A DNA stretch of 6,129 nt, taken from assembly GCA_022824605.1 (NCBI GenBank), contig JAJDZO010000285.1, forward strand, positions 1 through 6,129, read 5' to 3'. Both the position numbers and the translations under genes were made by a program. Position 1 is the first letter of the stretch. Every line of letters begins with the position of its first letter. Below are positions 1 through 5,998 of this stretch, one piece after another. The notes below the pieces were generated by a model that saw only the letters and a list, made by a program, of their open reading frames with translations, was not told the DNA's origin and searched no databases. Source of the DNA: Acidimicrobiia bacterium. GTDB taxonomy: Bacteria > Actinomycetota > Acidimicrobiia > Acidimicrobiales > Aldehydirespiratoraceae.

Positions 1-315
1 GGGAGCTGGTGTCCCAGCGGCCGTGGCCTTGGGGTGGTGGTCGGGGTAGGAATCATACCCTACTGTGACAGCGGGTGCCACGAGGTGCTGTAGCGGGCCA
101 ATTCTTCGAGGTGAAAGCCCATTTCAGAAGGGGTAACTGTCGGTTTGCTTGTGTCGGCGTGTGCCACCCTGTATCGTGCGTTGTCGGATGAGAAGTGGTA
201 ACACGACTGGTATACAGATCGGGGTCTCGCGGGGCCTCGCCGGTTCGAGTCCCGACGGGCATCACGCAATTCGCACCCACTTCTGTTACCACCCGAGCGG
301 GAAGGGAATCAGACC
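1..315. other. Left-end stretch without a convincing gene
   Basis: I see no reading frame here with recognisable protein content on either strand. The longest minus-strand frame (53-334) is rich in Thr, Arg, Pro and His, as expected of a random frame in GC-rich DNA, and it crosses the integrase start. A short minus-strand frame opens at an ATG at 56 and runs off the window edge; it is Pro/Thr-rich and too short to judge. The only structured element noticed is the tRNA-3'-end-like segment at 222-264, listed separately. The last 20 bases hold the purine-rich ribosome binding site of the integrase. Confidence 0.5.
222..264 (+). other. tRNA-3'-end-like segment, candidate attachment site
   Basis: The stretch contains GGTTCGAGTCC, the universal T-loop and its closing pairs, followed by CCGACGGGC, and a typical variable-loop-like GGGGTCTCGCGGG just before it. 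It lies about 50 bases upstream of a tyrosine integrase start, where integrases of this type usually have their attachment core, in the 3' half of a tRNA gene. I could not fold a complete tRNA: the T-stem has mismatches (GCCGG against CCCGA) and no 5' acceptor strand or clean anticodon arm pairs with it. The best reading is a hybrid or degraded attachment site rather than a working tRNA. No second copy of the core was found in this window. Confidence 0.35.
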
Positions 316-1464
316 TTGCAGCGGCCTCGAACACTGACAGCGGCCTTCGTACGCTCGATCAGCCGGCCCGGACGCTACGGCGACGGCAGAGGCGGTCACG
401 GACTGAGCCTACTGGTCAAGCCCACCGCGAACGGCCGATGGTCCAAGACCTGGGCCCAACGTCTACGCATCAGCGGACGCACCGTGAGCCTGGGCCTGGG
501 CAGCTACCCGGCCGTCTCGCTGGCACTGGCCCGTGAACGCGCACTGGCGAACCGTCAAGCCGTCGAAGAAGGCCGCGACCCCCGCCGCCGCCACGCCGTC
601 ACCTTCGCCGAGGCGATGGCAGCCGTGATCGACCTGCACCGCCCCAACTGGAAGCCCACCAGCAACACCGAACAGCAGTGGCGGTCGCTGCTCGCCCGCC
701 ACATCGTTCCAACCATCGGACCGATGCCCGTGGCAGATGTGGCCGCCGCCGATGTCGTGGCGGTGCTTGACCGGGTGTGGGACCGCCCCGAGCTGGCCCG
801 CCGCACAGCACGCCGGATCTCCACCACCATGAAGTGGGCGATGGGCCGCGGCCTGAGAGAGACCGACCCCACATCAGCGGCCGTCGCCACCATGCCGAAA
901 CACCGCCACCGCCCCAACCACCATCGGGCGCTGCACCACAGCGACCTCCCCGACGCGCTCAACAAGATCCGCGCATCGGAGGCAGCCGCCGCCACCAAAG
1001 GAGCCCTTGAGCTGCTGGTGTTGACTGCGACGAGACCCGGAGAGGTTCGTAACGCCACCTGGGACGAGTTCGACCTCGGCACTGCGGTGTGGGCGATCCC
1101 CGCAGTGCGCTACAAGACCGGCACCGAGTTCCGAGTGCCGCTCAGCGCATGAGCTGTCGAACTGCTCACCCAAGCCCGCGGCGGCACCGATGCCGATGGG
1201 CTGGTGTTCCCCTCTCCGGTCACAGGTCGAGCGGTGTCAGAGAACACCTATGTGAAGCTGCTGCGCGACCTCGACATCCCCACCTCGGCCCACGGACTAC
1301 GAGCCACGTTCCGTTCGTGGTGCTCAGACACCGGCGTGCCTCGCGACCTCGCCGAGATGGCATTGGGCCACGCCGTGCGCGGTGTGGAGGGCGCATCCGC
1401 CCGCTCAGACATGCTCGAACGCCGCCGCCCCCTCATGCAGCAATGGGCCGCCCACATCACCTAG
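316..1464 (+). pseudogene. Tyrosine recombinase/integrase (P4-like, DUF4102 N-terminus), inactivated by a nonsense codon and loss of the catalytic Tyr
   Basis: This was a site-specific integrase that inserts and excises a mobile element. The start is TTG at 316, with GGGAAGGGAA about 8 bases upstream; the product begins MQRPRTLTAAFV, as in relatives. Residues 1-90 are the arm-binding domain (RYGDGRGGHGLSLLVK, LGLGSYPAVSLALAR), about 95-195 the core-binding domain, and about 200-382 the catalytic domain. Visible catalytic residues are Arg240 (TATRPGEVR), His326 and Arg329 (AHGLRATFRSW) and His352 (LGHAVRG). TGA at 1150-1152 (codon 279) interrupts the frame after VPLSA, yet the same frame continues with clear homology to the normal C-terminus (ARSDMLERRRPLMQQWA) and stops with TAG at 1462-1464. 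Nine residues after His352, where the nucleophilic Tyr belongs (usually GAYARS), there is Ser361 (GASARS, codon TCC at 1396-1398). The 278-residue truncated product lacks most of the active site, so excision by this protein is not expected. Confidence 0.93.
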
Positions 1465-1554
1465 CCCGGCGCTTACGGTGCATGATGGCTGCGCGACGGC
1501 GGTCTGATCAAGTGTCGGACCCAAGCGCGGAGTCGGGCCGCCTGCTCGGGGCGA

Positions 1555-1770
1555 TCACACCAACGGGCGCTCGTTCAACCACGCGTCGAGGTCAGAGCGG
1601 CGCCAGCCGATGGCCTGGGCGCCGAGCCGAAGCGCCTTGGGGAACTTGCCAGCTTTGCGCCAGGGGTCAATGGTGGGACGGCTCAAGCCGACGTACCTGG
1701 CGGCCTCGCGCGGACGCAGCACCTCGGCTCGCTGCTCACCTTCAGTACCTAGAGACATCGCTTCCTTCAC
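1555..1770 (-). CDS. AlpA/excisionase-type helix-turn-helix DNA-binding protein
   Basis: A 71-residue basic protein with the MerR-like winged helix-turn-helix of AlpA regulators and phage excisionases. Residues 18-40 (LRPREAARYVGLSRPTIDPW) form the helix-turn-helix, and residues 43-64 (FPKALRLG, IGWRRSDLDAWL) form the wing and the typical C-terminal Trp motif. Such proteins either bend DNA at the attachment site to direct excision or activate the integrase gene. It is convergent with the integrase pseudogene, with 90 bases between the two stops. The start is uncertain: the frame opens with GTG at 1770, but ATG at 1758 is preceded by AAGGA only four bases away. 'IDPW' replaces the more common 'IYRW' in the recognition helix, a mild oddity. 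With the integrase dead, it can have no partner in cis. Family assignment is firm; the exact role is inferred. Confidence 0.82.
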   Translation of the reverse strand: MKEAMSLGTEGEQRAEVLRPREAARYVGLSRPTIDPWRKAGKFPKALRLGAQAIGWRRSDLDAWLNERPLV

Positions 1771-2004
1771 ATCATCCGGTCCGGGCTCGGGATGGTCACG
1801 TCGGGGTCATCGCCCGATGTTCTCAACTGTGGAGAGCCCTTCACCACCAAGAGCCAAGAGACAATTGTTCAGCCGGCGGGTGTCGCGCAGTGCTCGCCGT
1901 ACCGTCGGAGCACTCTACAGGCACCGCTGGGACCCTTCAAGCACTACGACCAGCGCAAGACCGAGCCCGCCGCCTCGCCCACGAGGCCGAATCGAGTGAG
2001 GGCG

Positions 2005-2280
2005 TCACAGCGCGAATCCATCGGTGGTCTGCCTCCTACCGAGGCTCTTGAGGTCTGCTCTGATGCCGGACAACTGGCCCGTGTCGGTCACGCCGATCAG
2101 AAGCGATCCGCCTTCGGCGTCCATGAATCCTGCGACCGTCTTGATCACCACTAGCCCGAGTACGGGATCGCGCTTGTGCGTACGGACGTTGACTCGTGCG
2201 GTCTGCTTGAACTCGACGAGTTTGGACTCGCCCCCGCGATGAGTTATTTCGCGCTGTCGTTTGCTGGGCCTAGAGCTGTT
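2005..2280 (-). pseudogene. Fragment of a Schlafen-type AlbA_2 domain protein, no start codon
   Basis: Translating the minus strand from 2280 down to the TGA at 2005-2007 gives 91 residues that match the AlbA_2 (Schlafen-like) domain along most of their length: GGESKLVEFKQTARVN, then VVIKTVAGFMDAEGG, SLLIGVTDTGQLSGI, and ending RRQTTDGFAL. In complete relatives this domain continues from the 'DGF' position for roughly another hundred residues; here it stops at once. No ATG, GTG or TTG precedes the domain in this frame. The codon just before it is the TGA ending the upstream nucleotidyltransferase, which is in the same frame. AlbA_2 domains occur in predicted nucleic-acid-binding proteins, some linked to defence. 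I read this as a remnant cut at both ends, not a gene. Positions 1771-2004 beside it hold nothing I recognise; the rest of the original gene is not visible there in any frame. Confidence 0.72.
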
Positions 2281-2979
2281 TCATAGCCCTAGACCGCCGT
2301 CATAGCCCCAGCGGCGGGCTTCGTCATCTCTGAGGCGTCGCACGTCGTGCTCTGTCTCGTAGAGCACCTGGTCTATGCCCCAGTCGTTGTCTTGGAGCTG
2401 CGGCGTGTCGTGTTCTGTCGCTGAGACCGGATCCTTTCGGCCGCGGAGGTGGGGGTGGTTGTCTTGGAGCTGCGGCACGAGCACCGCGAGGTCCTCGCGG
2501 TCCTTGAACCGATCAGCGGTCTGTTTGGACCGCACGATGTCGGCTAAGTCCGCGCATCTCACCGGCACAGCCTCGTCGCCTACTTCGATGGCCACGGTGT
2601 GCGCGGTGCGGGACAGTTCGTCGTAGCCGCCTTGGATGCCGGTGGGCTCCAAGCAGATGTCGAAGTCGCCGTGGCGACACGACAGGTTCCACACCGCGGC
2701 GCGCGCCAATGACTCGCCGTCGTGAGCAAACGGCAACCTCTGGTCTCCATATCGGACCTCCGCGCCCAGATCATCGAGAGCTTCAGAGAGTCGCTGGAGG
2801 TTCTCGCGACTGCGTTCGGGGGTCACGTCTATGTCATAGGTGACCCGCCCGAGGTCATATTGCTGGGCCTGTACCGCCCAGCCTCCGATCGCGATGAAGT
2901 CCACGTCGTGTTGCACCAACGCCACAACGATGCGATCCAGGGAATCTTGTTCTTCGCCCGACGGCGGCTCGGCCATCAC
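2281..2979 (-). CDS. Nucleotidyltransferase-fold protein, probable toxin of a toxin-antitoxin pair (AbiEii/MenT-like)
   Basis: A 232-residue protein. Residues 15-54 hold the nucleotidyltransferase core: a hydrophobic strand (FIAIGGWAVQA, with Gly32-Gly33) followed by TYDIDVTP, giving the metal-binding pair Asp49 and Asp51. A third acidic residue is likely Asp107 in GDFDICLEP. Residues 145-167 (ADIVRSKQTADRFKDREDL) match the conserved Lys/Arg/Asp helix of AbiEii-like proteins. Toxins of this fold transfer nucleotides to targets such as tRNA, but the substrate cannot be read from sequence. The family normally ends near residue 170-175; the last 60 residues are an extra tail made of degenerate repeats (PQLQDN, TEHDTPQLQDND, TEHDVRRLRDDE). 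The start is GTG at 2979 or ATG at 2976; either overlaps the stop of the upstream regulator gene and there is no close ribosome binding site, so translation is probably coupled. A housekeeping role is less likely given the partner and location. Confidence 0.83.
   Translation of the reverse strand: MMAEPPSGEEQDSLDRIVVALVQHDVDFIAIGGWAVQAQQYDLGRVTYDIDVTPERSRENLQRLSEALDDLGAEVRYGDQRLPFAHDGESLARAAVWNLSCRHGDFDICLEPTGIQGGYDELSRTAHTVAIEVGDEAVPVRCADLADIVRSKQTADRFKDREDLAVLVPQLQDNHPHLRGRKDPVSATEHDTPQLQDNDWGIDQVLYETEHDVRRLRDDEARRWGYDGGLGL
2323..2476 (-). repeat. Degenerate direct repeats in the nucleotidyltransferase tail
   Basis: The 19-base sequence gttgtcttggagctgcggc (plus-strand reading) occurs exactly at 2386-2404 and 2458-2476, 72 bases apart and therefore in frame. 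A diverged third copy begins near 2323, 63 bases before the second; it shares the stretch resembling cgtgtcgtgttctgtc that follows the 2386 copy. The copies encode PQLQDNH, TEHDTPQLQDND and TEHDVRRLRDDE. They look like tandem duplications that extended the C-terminus after the conserved domain. Confidence 0.75.
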
Positions 2980-3713
2980 GCCGGTCGGGCTGTGGCGAAG
3001 ATCTCTTCTGCTCGGGTCTTGATCCCGCGATGACGCTGCGGGTTAGACACAGCGCTGAGGTGCAGACCGTCGTCGTGGTCGTCATAGACCTCCAGACGCA
3101 CCCTCAACCCGGTCCCGGCGCGCTCCAGCAGCGCCGCCAGCTCCCCCACACTCAAACGGTCAGCGCCCGAACAGACCCGGCCCAGCGTCTCGGCGTCAAC
3201 GCCCACCGCCGCAGCGAACGCCTCCGCGCCCCCGGGCGCCTCAGCGATGGCTGATCTCACCAGCACCGCCGCCCAGCCGCCGGCGTCACCGCGGCCCTCG
3301 GCTGCTCCGATGCACCGCGCTGGGGCCGGGTCCTCACCGTCCCAGCGCGGCTGCGCCCCCGCAGGCGGCCCAGCCGCCGACGCACCCAGGTCCTCACGAA
3401 GCGCCCGCTCAGTCTCCACAGCGGCCCGCACACGCGCAACCTCCACAGCATCCGGCGAAGCGCCGCCGTAGCGGCTCTCACCAGCTGCCGGTCCGGCGCG
3501 GACCTCCAGCCCCGAGGCGTTCAATATCCGCTCAACCGTGTCCAGCGTCGGATCCAGTTCACGGGACTCGATACGCCGCACCAAACCCTCAGAGCACCCG
3601 GCCGCCTCAGCCAACTCCCTCACCGAACAGCCCAGCGCCTCACGGGCGGTGCGCAACATCACCCCGGCCACCAACTCCCCGGCACCCGGAACCGGCGCAG
3701 GGTCACACCTCAT
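2976..3713 (-). CDS. XRE-family helix-turn-helix regulator, probable antitoxin partner of the downstream nucleotidyltransferase
   Basis: A 245-residue protein. Residues 13-72 are a typical XRE/Cro-type DNA-binding domain (MLRTAREALGCSVRELAEAA, then LVRRIESRELDPTLDTVERIL). After an Ala/Gly/Pro-rich linker (about 75-145), residues 150-207 look like a second, degenerate helix-turn-helix (FAAAVGVDAETLGRVCSGA, LSVGELAALLERAG), followed by VRLEVYDDHDDGL, a sequence I associate with actinobacterial regulators paired with nucleotidyltransferases. Its TGA (2976-2978) overlaps the start of the nucleotidyltransferase gene, the antitoxin-first layout typical of toxin-antitoxin operons; the regulator would bind its own promoter and restrain the toxin. 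The start at ATG 3713 is preceded by GAGG only one base away, so an internal start (GTG or ATG around codons 15-19, which has GGGGAG upstream) is possible and would still keep the whole DNA-binding domain. Confidence 0.82.
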   Translation of the reverse strand: MRCDPAPVPGAGELVAGVMLRTAREALGCSVRELAEAAGCSEGLVRRIESRELDPTLDTVERILNASGLEVRAGPAAGESRYGGASPDAVEVARVRAAVETERALREDLGASAAGPPAGAQPRWDGEDPAPARCIGAAEGRGDAGGWAAVLVRSAIAEAPGGAEAFAAAVGVDAETLGRVCSGADRLSVGELAALLERAGTGLRVRLEVYDDHDDGLHLSAVSNPQRHRGIKTRAEEIFATARPA

Positions 3714-4077
3714 ACCTCAACGCTACCGGACCCGACCCACCAGCCGCCGAGCATGCCGCTACCCGACAGCCACAGGGCACTCCTGGCATCCACCCCAACC
3801 AACACGCCGCGATCCCGCGAACACCGCAACGAACCAACCCCAGAAGCAAAAAGCCCCGAAATACACTGTCGCCGCAATAGCGTTCGCGGGTGCGTTCCTC
3901 AGCGTTCCTGAGCGTTCGCGGCCCCCAAACCGGCTCCAGGACCGGCGAGTCGGCGGCTATCTTGGCCCCATTCGCGCCCTTGTTGAGGGGGTGCTGTATG
4001 CCGGCAAACCCAACTGGGCACTGCTCGACACCCTCACCCCGACCTAAAACGCGGAGAGCCGGATAACTCCTTGACAT
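3703..4077 (-). CDS. Weakly supported small ORF with a strong ribosome binding site
   Basis: An ATG at 4077 is preceded by a perfect AGGAGG (4083-4088 on the plus strand, reversed) with ideal five-base spacing. The frame runs 124 codons and overlaps the start of the XRE regulator by 11 bases. The first 70 residues (MSRSYPALRVLGRGEGVEQ..., HPLNKGANGAKIAAD) could be protein; the rest is rich in Cys, Trp and Gly and looks like an untranslated region read in frame. I recognise no family. It may be a short leader peptide or an old gene start whose body has been lost, and it would lie first in the regulator/nucleotidyltransferase operon. Low confidence that the full frame is a gene. Confidence 0.27.
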   Translation of the reverse strand: MSRSYPALRVLGRGEGVEQCPVGFAGIQHPLNKGANGAKIAADSPVLEPVWGPRTLRNAEERTRERYCGDSVFRGFLLLGLVRCGVRGIAACWLGWMPGVPCGCRVAACSAAGGSGPVALRYEV

Positions 4078-4348
4078 GATGACCTCCTCATGGTCGACAT
4101 GCCCGAGATTCAACTATCCCGACGACGCGATACCCGGGGCACACCAGGCGTTCAGCTAAGTCGAGTGAGTGGCGCTTTGCGTCCTGCGGATCGGCATGGC
4201 CGAAGGGTTCATCTGGTCGTGCTGCTACCAGCCTTTGGGTTCAGAACATCTCAGCCCATTCGCGTGACCTAGACCCACGAGTAGTCCCACTCACGCTCGG
4301 TCAAGAAGCTTGTGCAGCGAGCCAAGCAGACAGCGCCGCATTCGCCGA
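3714..4348. other. Intergenic stretch between the regulator and the AbiGi-like gene
   Basis: About 635 bases without a recognisable protein. It holds the doubtful ORF at 3703-4077, the GCGTTC repeat cluster at 3880-3917, and presumably the promoter of the regulator/nucleotidyltransferase operon. In 4114-4348 every frame is soon broken by stops; a minus-strand piece around 4290-4340 (RRCLLGSLHKLLDRA) has a helical look, but I cannot assign it. No clear GC-rich hairpin with a T-run was found after the AbiGi-like gene's stop at 4349. Confidence 0.5.
3880..3917. promoter_or_regulatory. Four phased GCGTTC repeats, candidate operator
   Basis: GCGTTC starts at 3880, 3892, 3902 and 3912, a spacing of 12, 10 and 10 bases, so all copies face nearly the same side of the helix. 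The middle copies lie within a small inverted repeat, CTCAG...CTGAG (3898-3912). The cluster is about 170 bases upstream of the regulator's ATG. Such an arrangement would suit cooperative binding by a helix-turn-helix protein, with the XRE regulator itself the obvious candidate. It lies within the doubtful ORF at 3703-4077, which argues that at least one of the two readings is wrong. That it is an operator is inference. Confidence 0.35.
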
Positions 4349-5647
4349 TTAGTCCATCCGTGACCGCATTCCAAAGGAATTCTCGGGGTAGTGCTTCTTG
4401 AACACCTCTATCGCTGCCTCAACCTCTGCCTCCCTCAGACATAACGCTTGATCCCCGATCCGATGCAGGTTCCCGAACCCGAGAATCAGGTACCCGTCGT
4501 CGCCCAGTGCCGATGCGAGGTCCAGTGCCAATAGCGCCGATACCAACGATGATTGAGCGTCATGTATCGTCAAAGATGCAAAGCCAGCAGAGTCTCTTAT
4601 ATGGCCGTCGCTGCTCTTTGGTGCAGTCTCGTACTGTTGATACGCAGCACGGATGGCTGCTTCTTGTACTTCCTCCATGACATTCCGGAGCTTCTCGAGA
4701 TCTTCAGCGGTCGCCTGAGGCACTTCGAAGTTGCGAATGCTCATGGTGGGGATGTCATCCAGACGGATTGCCGTCATCGCGTCGGCGGGCAGATCATCTC
4801 CCAGTTGCTCCAGTGAGATCACTTGTGTCCGATACAACACTGCTGTATCGAATTCAACACTAAACCCGTTGCATCCACTGTCATATAGTCGTTTCAGGAG
4901 GTCAAGCACCGACTCGGCCTCCGCTGTCGTTGGGACGACGACAAAGATGCGCGAGAATCTGAAGGGTTCATCCGTAAGCCAAACTGGAAGCCCCGGGCAG
5001 TGGCATCCGTCCAGATGATCTGCCCATCTCCACTCTCGTTCATGACTCCAATCGATGGGGTAACTGGCGTCGGCGGACATTCGAACGAATCGATACTGTT
5101 CGGACTCCGCGATGCCACAAGCCTCATCTAGTTTCCTCGGCCACGGATAGCCATCCGGAGTCCGATCCTTGTACGAGCCGGTGAGACCGTATATCGCAGG
5201 CCTGCCTCCCGCGGCGAACAGCTCTGCCTTCAGCAATCCGACGGCGTAACAGTCAACGTCGGTCTCCCCGCGCCGCTTGGCGTAGTCAACGAGACTATGC
5301 AGAGGCATTTCAGTGAAGCACACTGCTGCTCTCGGACCGTAGACCGTGGGTCGTCCATTGCGGAGCGCCCAAGATGCCCGAATGTGCCCGTCGGTGATGA
5401 TCCTGAGCAGAACGCCCATTGGGGACGCGTCCGGTTCGAGAGGGAGGTACTCGTCCATGTGGTCCCAATCGCTGAACCGTCCGTTGATCTCTGGATTTTC
5501 GTGATACGGGACGCCTTGATACAGGTCATAGGGGAATTTCATGTCGAGCGGAGAATTCTGGATGTCGCGCTGATGGACAAAGTGAAGCGCCCAGTCCGTC
5601 ATGTCGAGGCGATTCGCGATAATCCGGGAAGCAGGTGTACTGGCCAT
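4349..5647 (-). CDS. AbiGi-like protein with an extra C-terminal domain, putative phage-defence gene
   Basis: A 432-residue soluble protein with no signal peptide or membrane segment. Residues 17-30 (MTDWALHFVHQRD) and 77-90 (MGVLLRIITDGHIR) open the N-terminal domain. Residues 104-155 hold the most telling pattern: GPRAAVCFTEMPLHSLVDYA, then YAVGLLKAELFAAGGRPAIY. With DWSHEREWRW (199-208) this matches the layout I recall for AbiGi abortive-infection proteins (CF-[ED]-xPL, YxxGLxK, RPxIY, hExEWR). Residues 232-285 form an alpha/beta unit (FSRIFVVVPTTAEAESVLDLL). A helical stretch at 313-340 links to a C-terminal segment of about 75 residues (355-425) that I cannot assign. The start is uncertain: ATG 5647 has no ribosome binding site, and ATG 5602 (Met16) would give MTDWALHF. 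Sampled lines are 53-57% GC against about 75% in the integrase, suggesting separate acquisition. Sequence just upstream is an IS481 fragment, so the native promoter may be lost. Real gene: very likely; AbiGi relationship: moderate. Confidence 0.8.
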   Translation of the reverse strand: MASTPASRIIANRLDMTDWALHFVHQRDIQNSPLDMKFPYDLYQGVPYHENPEINGRFSDWDHMDEYLPLEPDASPMGVLLRIITDGHIRASWALRNGRPTVYGPRAAVCFTEMPLHSLVDYAKRRGETDVDCYAVGLLKAELFAAGGRPAIYGLTGSYKDRTPDGYPWPRKLDEACGIAESEQYRFVRMSADASYPIDWSHEREWRWADHLDGCHCPGLPVWLTDEPFRFSRIFVVVPTTAEAESVLDLLKRLYDSGCNGFSVEFDTAVLYRTQVISLEQLGDDLPADAMTAIRLDDIPTMSIRNFEVPQATAEDLEKLRNVMEEVQEAAIRAAYQQYETAPKSSDGHIRDSAGFASLTIHDAQSSLVSALLALDLASALGDDGYLILGFGNLHRIGDQALCLREAEVEAAIEVFKKHYPENSFGMRSRMD

Positions 5648-5671
5648 CAGTCGAGACGCTCAGTCTGCCAG

Positions 5672-5875
5672 GTGCGGCGCAGCACGCGGCGCGGGCCAGC
5701 CTATCTGTCGGCGCGCACGCGGGTGTTCGACGCGGCGATCTGGCGGATCCTGGACCGTAACGGGCTGAGCCAGCTCTCGTGGATTGACCGGCCCACGGTG
5801 CGGGCGATACGCCGCCATGAGCGTCGACGCCCCGGTGAGCTAGTGCACCTCGACGTCAAGAGGATCGGTCACATA
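5672..5875 (+). pseudogene. IS481-family transposase fragment
   Basis: The plus-strand frame translates as VRRSTRRGPAYLSARTRVF, then AAIWRILDRNGLSQLSWIDR and RRHERRRPGELVHLDVKRIG. This is the segment of IS481-type DDE transposases that joins the N-terminal helix-turn-helix to the first catalytic Asp, here in HLDVKRIG. The match breaks off after the isoleucine at about 5875, where relatives continue 'PDGGGWR', and nothing upstream of 5672 resembles the N-terminus. Only one of the three catalytic acidic residues is present. It faces away from the AbiGi-like gene, beginning about 25 bases beyond that gene's start, so an insertion followed by deletion probably set the present boundary. Positions 5876-5998 hold nothing recognised. 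Confidence 0.82.
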
Positions 5876-5998
5876 GCAGCTCATGCGTGCATGTCAGTTC
5901 GCGTGAGGTTGTGGGGCACGCCGCAGCGCGCAGAAACCGCCAGCCCCTCCACGCCGAACTGTGTGAGAGCACATCCACACCGACACCGCCGGACTCCA

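Noticed and set aside
182..264. A complete tRNA gene
   Set aside because: No arrangement gave a paired acceptor stem, anticodon arm and T-stem together; only the T-loop half is convincing.
1150..1152. TGA inside the integrase as a recoded codon (selenocysteine, or TGA read as Trp)
   Set aside because: Other genes here use TGA as their real stop, including the overlapping stop at 2976-2978. No selenocysteine-type hairpin was seen, and the separate loss of the catalytic Tyr points to simple decay.
1204..1464. Separate gene restarting at GTG 1204 after the integrase nonsense codon
   Set aside because: It has no ribosome binding site, and its product would be the C-terminal piece of the integrase without the first catalytic Arg or the nucleophile.
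1089..2051. Long plus-strand frame spanning the integrase 3' half and the excisionase region
   Set aside because: It is Arg/His/Ser-rich, overlaps well-supported genes in other frames and on the other strand, and has no recognisable motif; it is a shadow frame of GC-rich DNA.
4071..4100. TTGACA at 4071-4076 as a plus-strand promoter
   Set aside because: The sequence 17 bases downstream (TCGACA) is a poor -10 box, no plus-strand gene follows, and the hexamer overlaps the ribosome binding site region of the minus-strand ORF.
5431..5440. CCGGTTCGAG also occurring at 240-249, as a possible second attachment site
   Set aside because: The match is only ten bases and lies inside the AbiGi-like coding sequence, where it encodes ordinary conserved-frame residues; chance is the simpler explanation.
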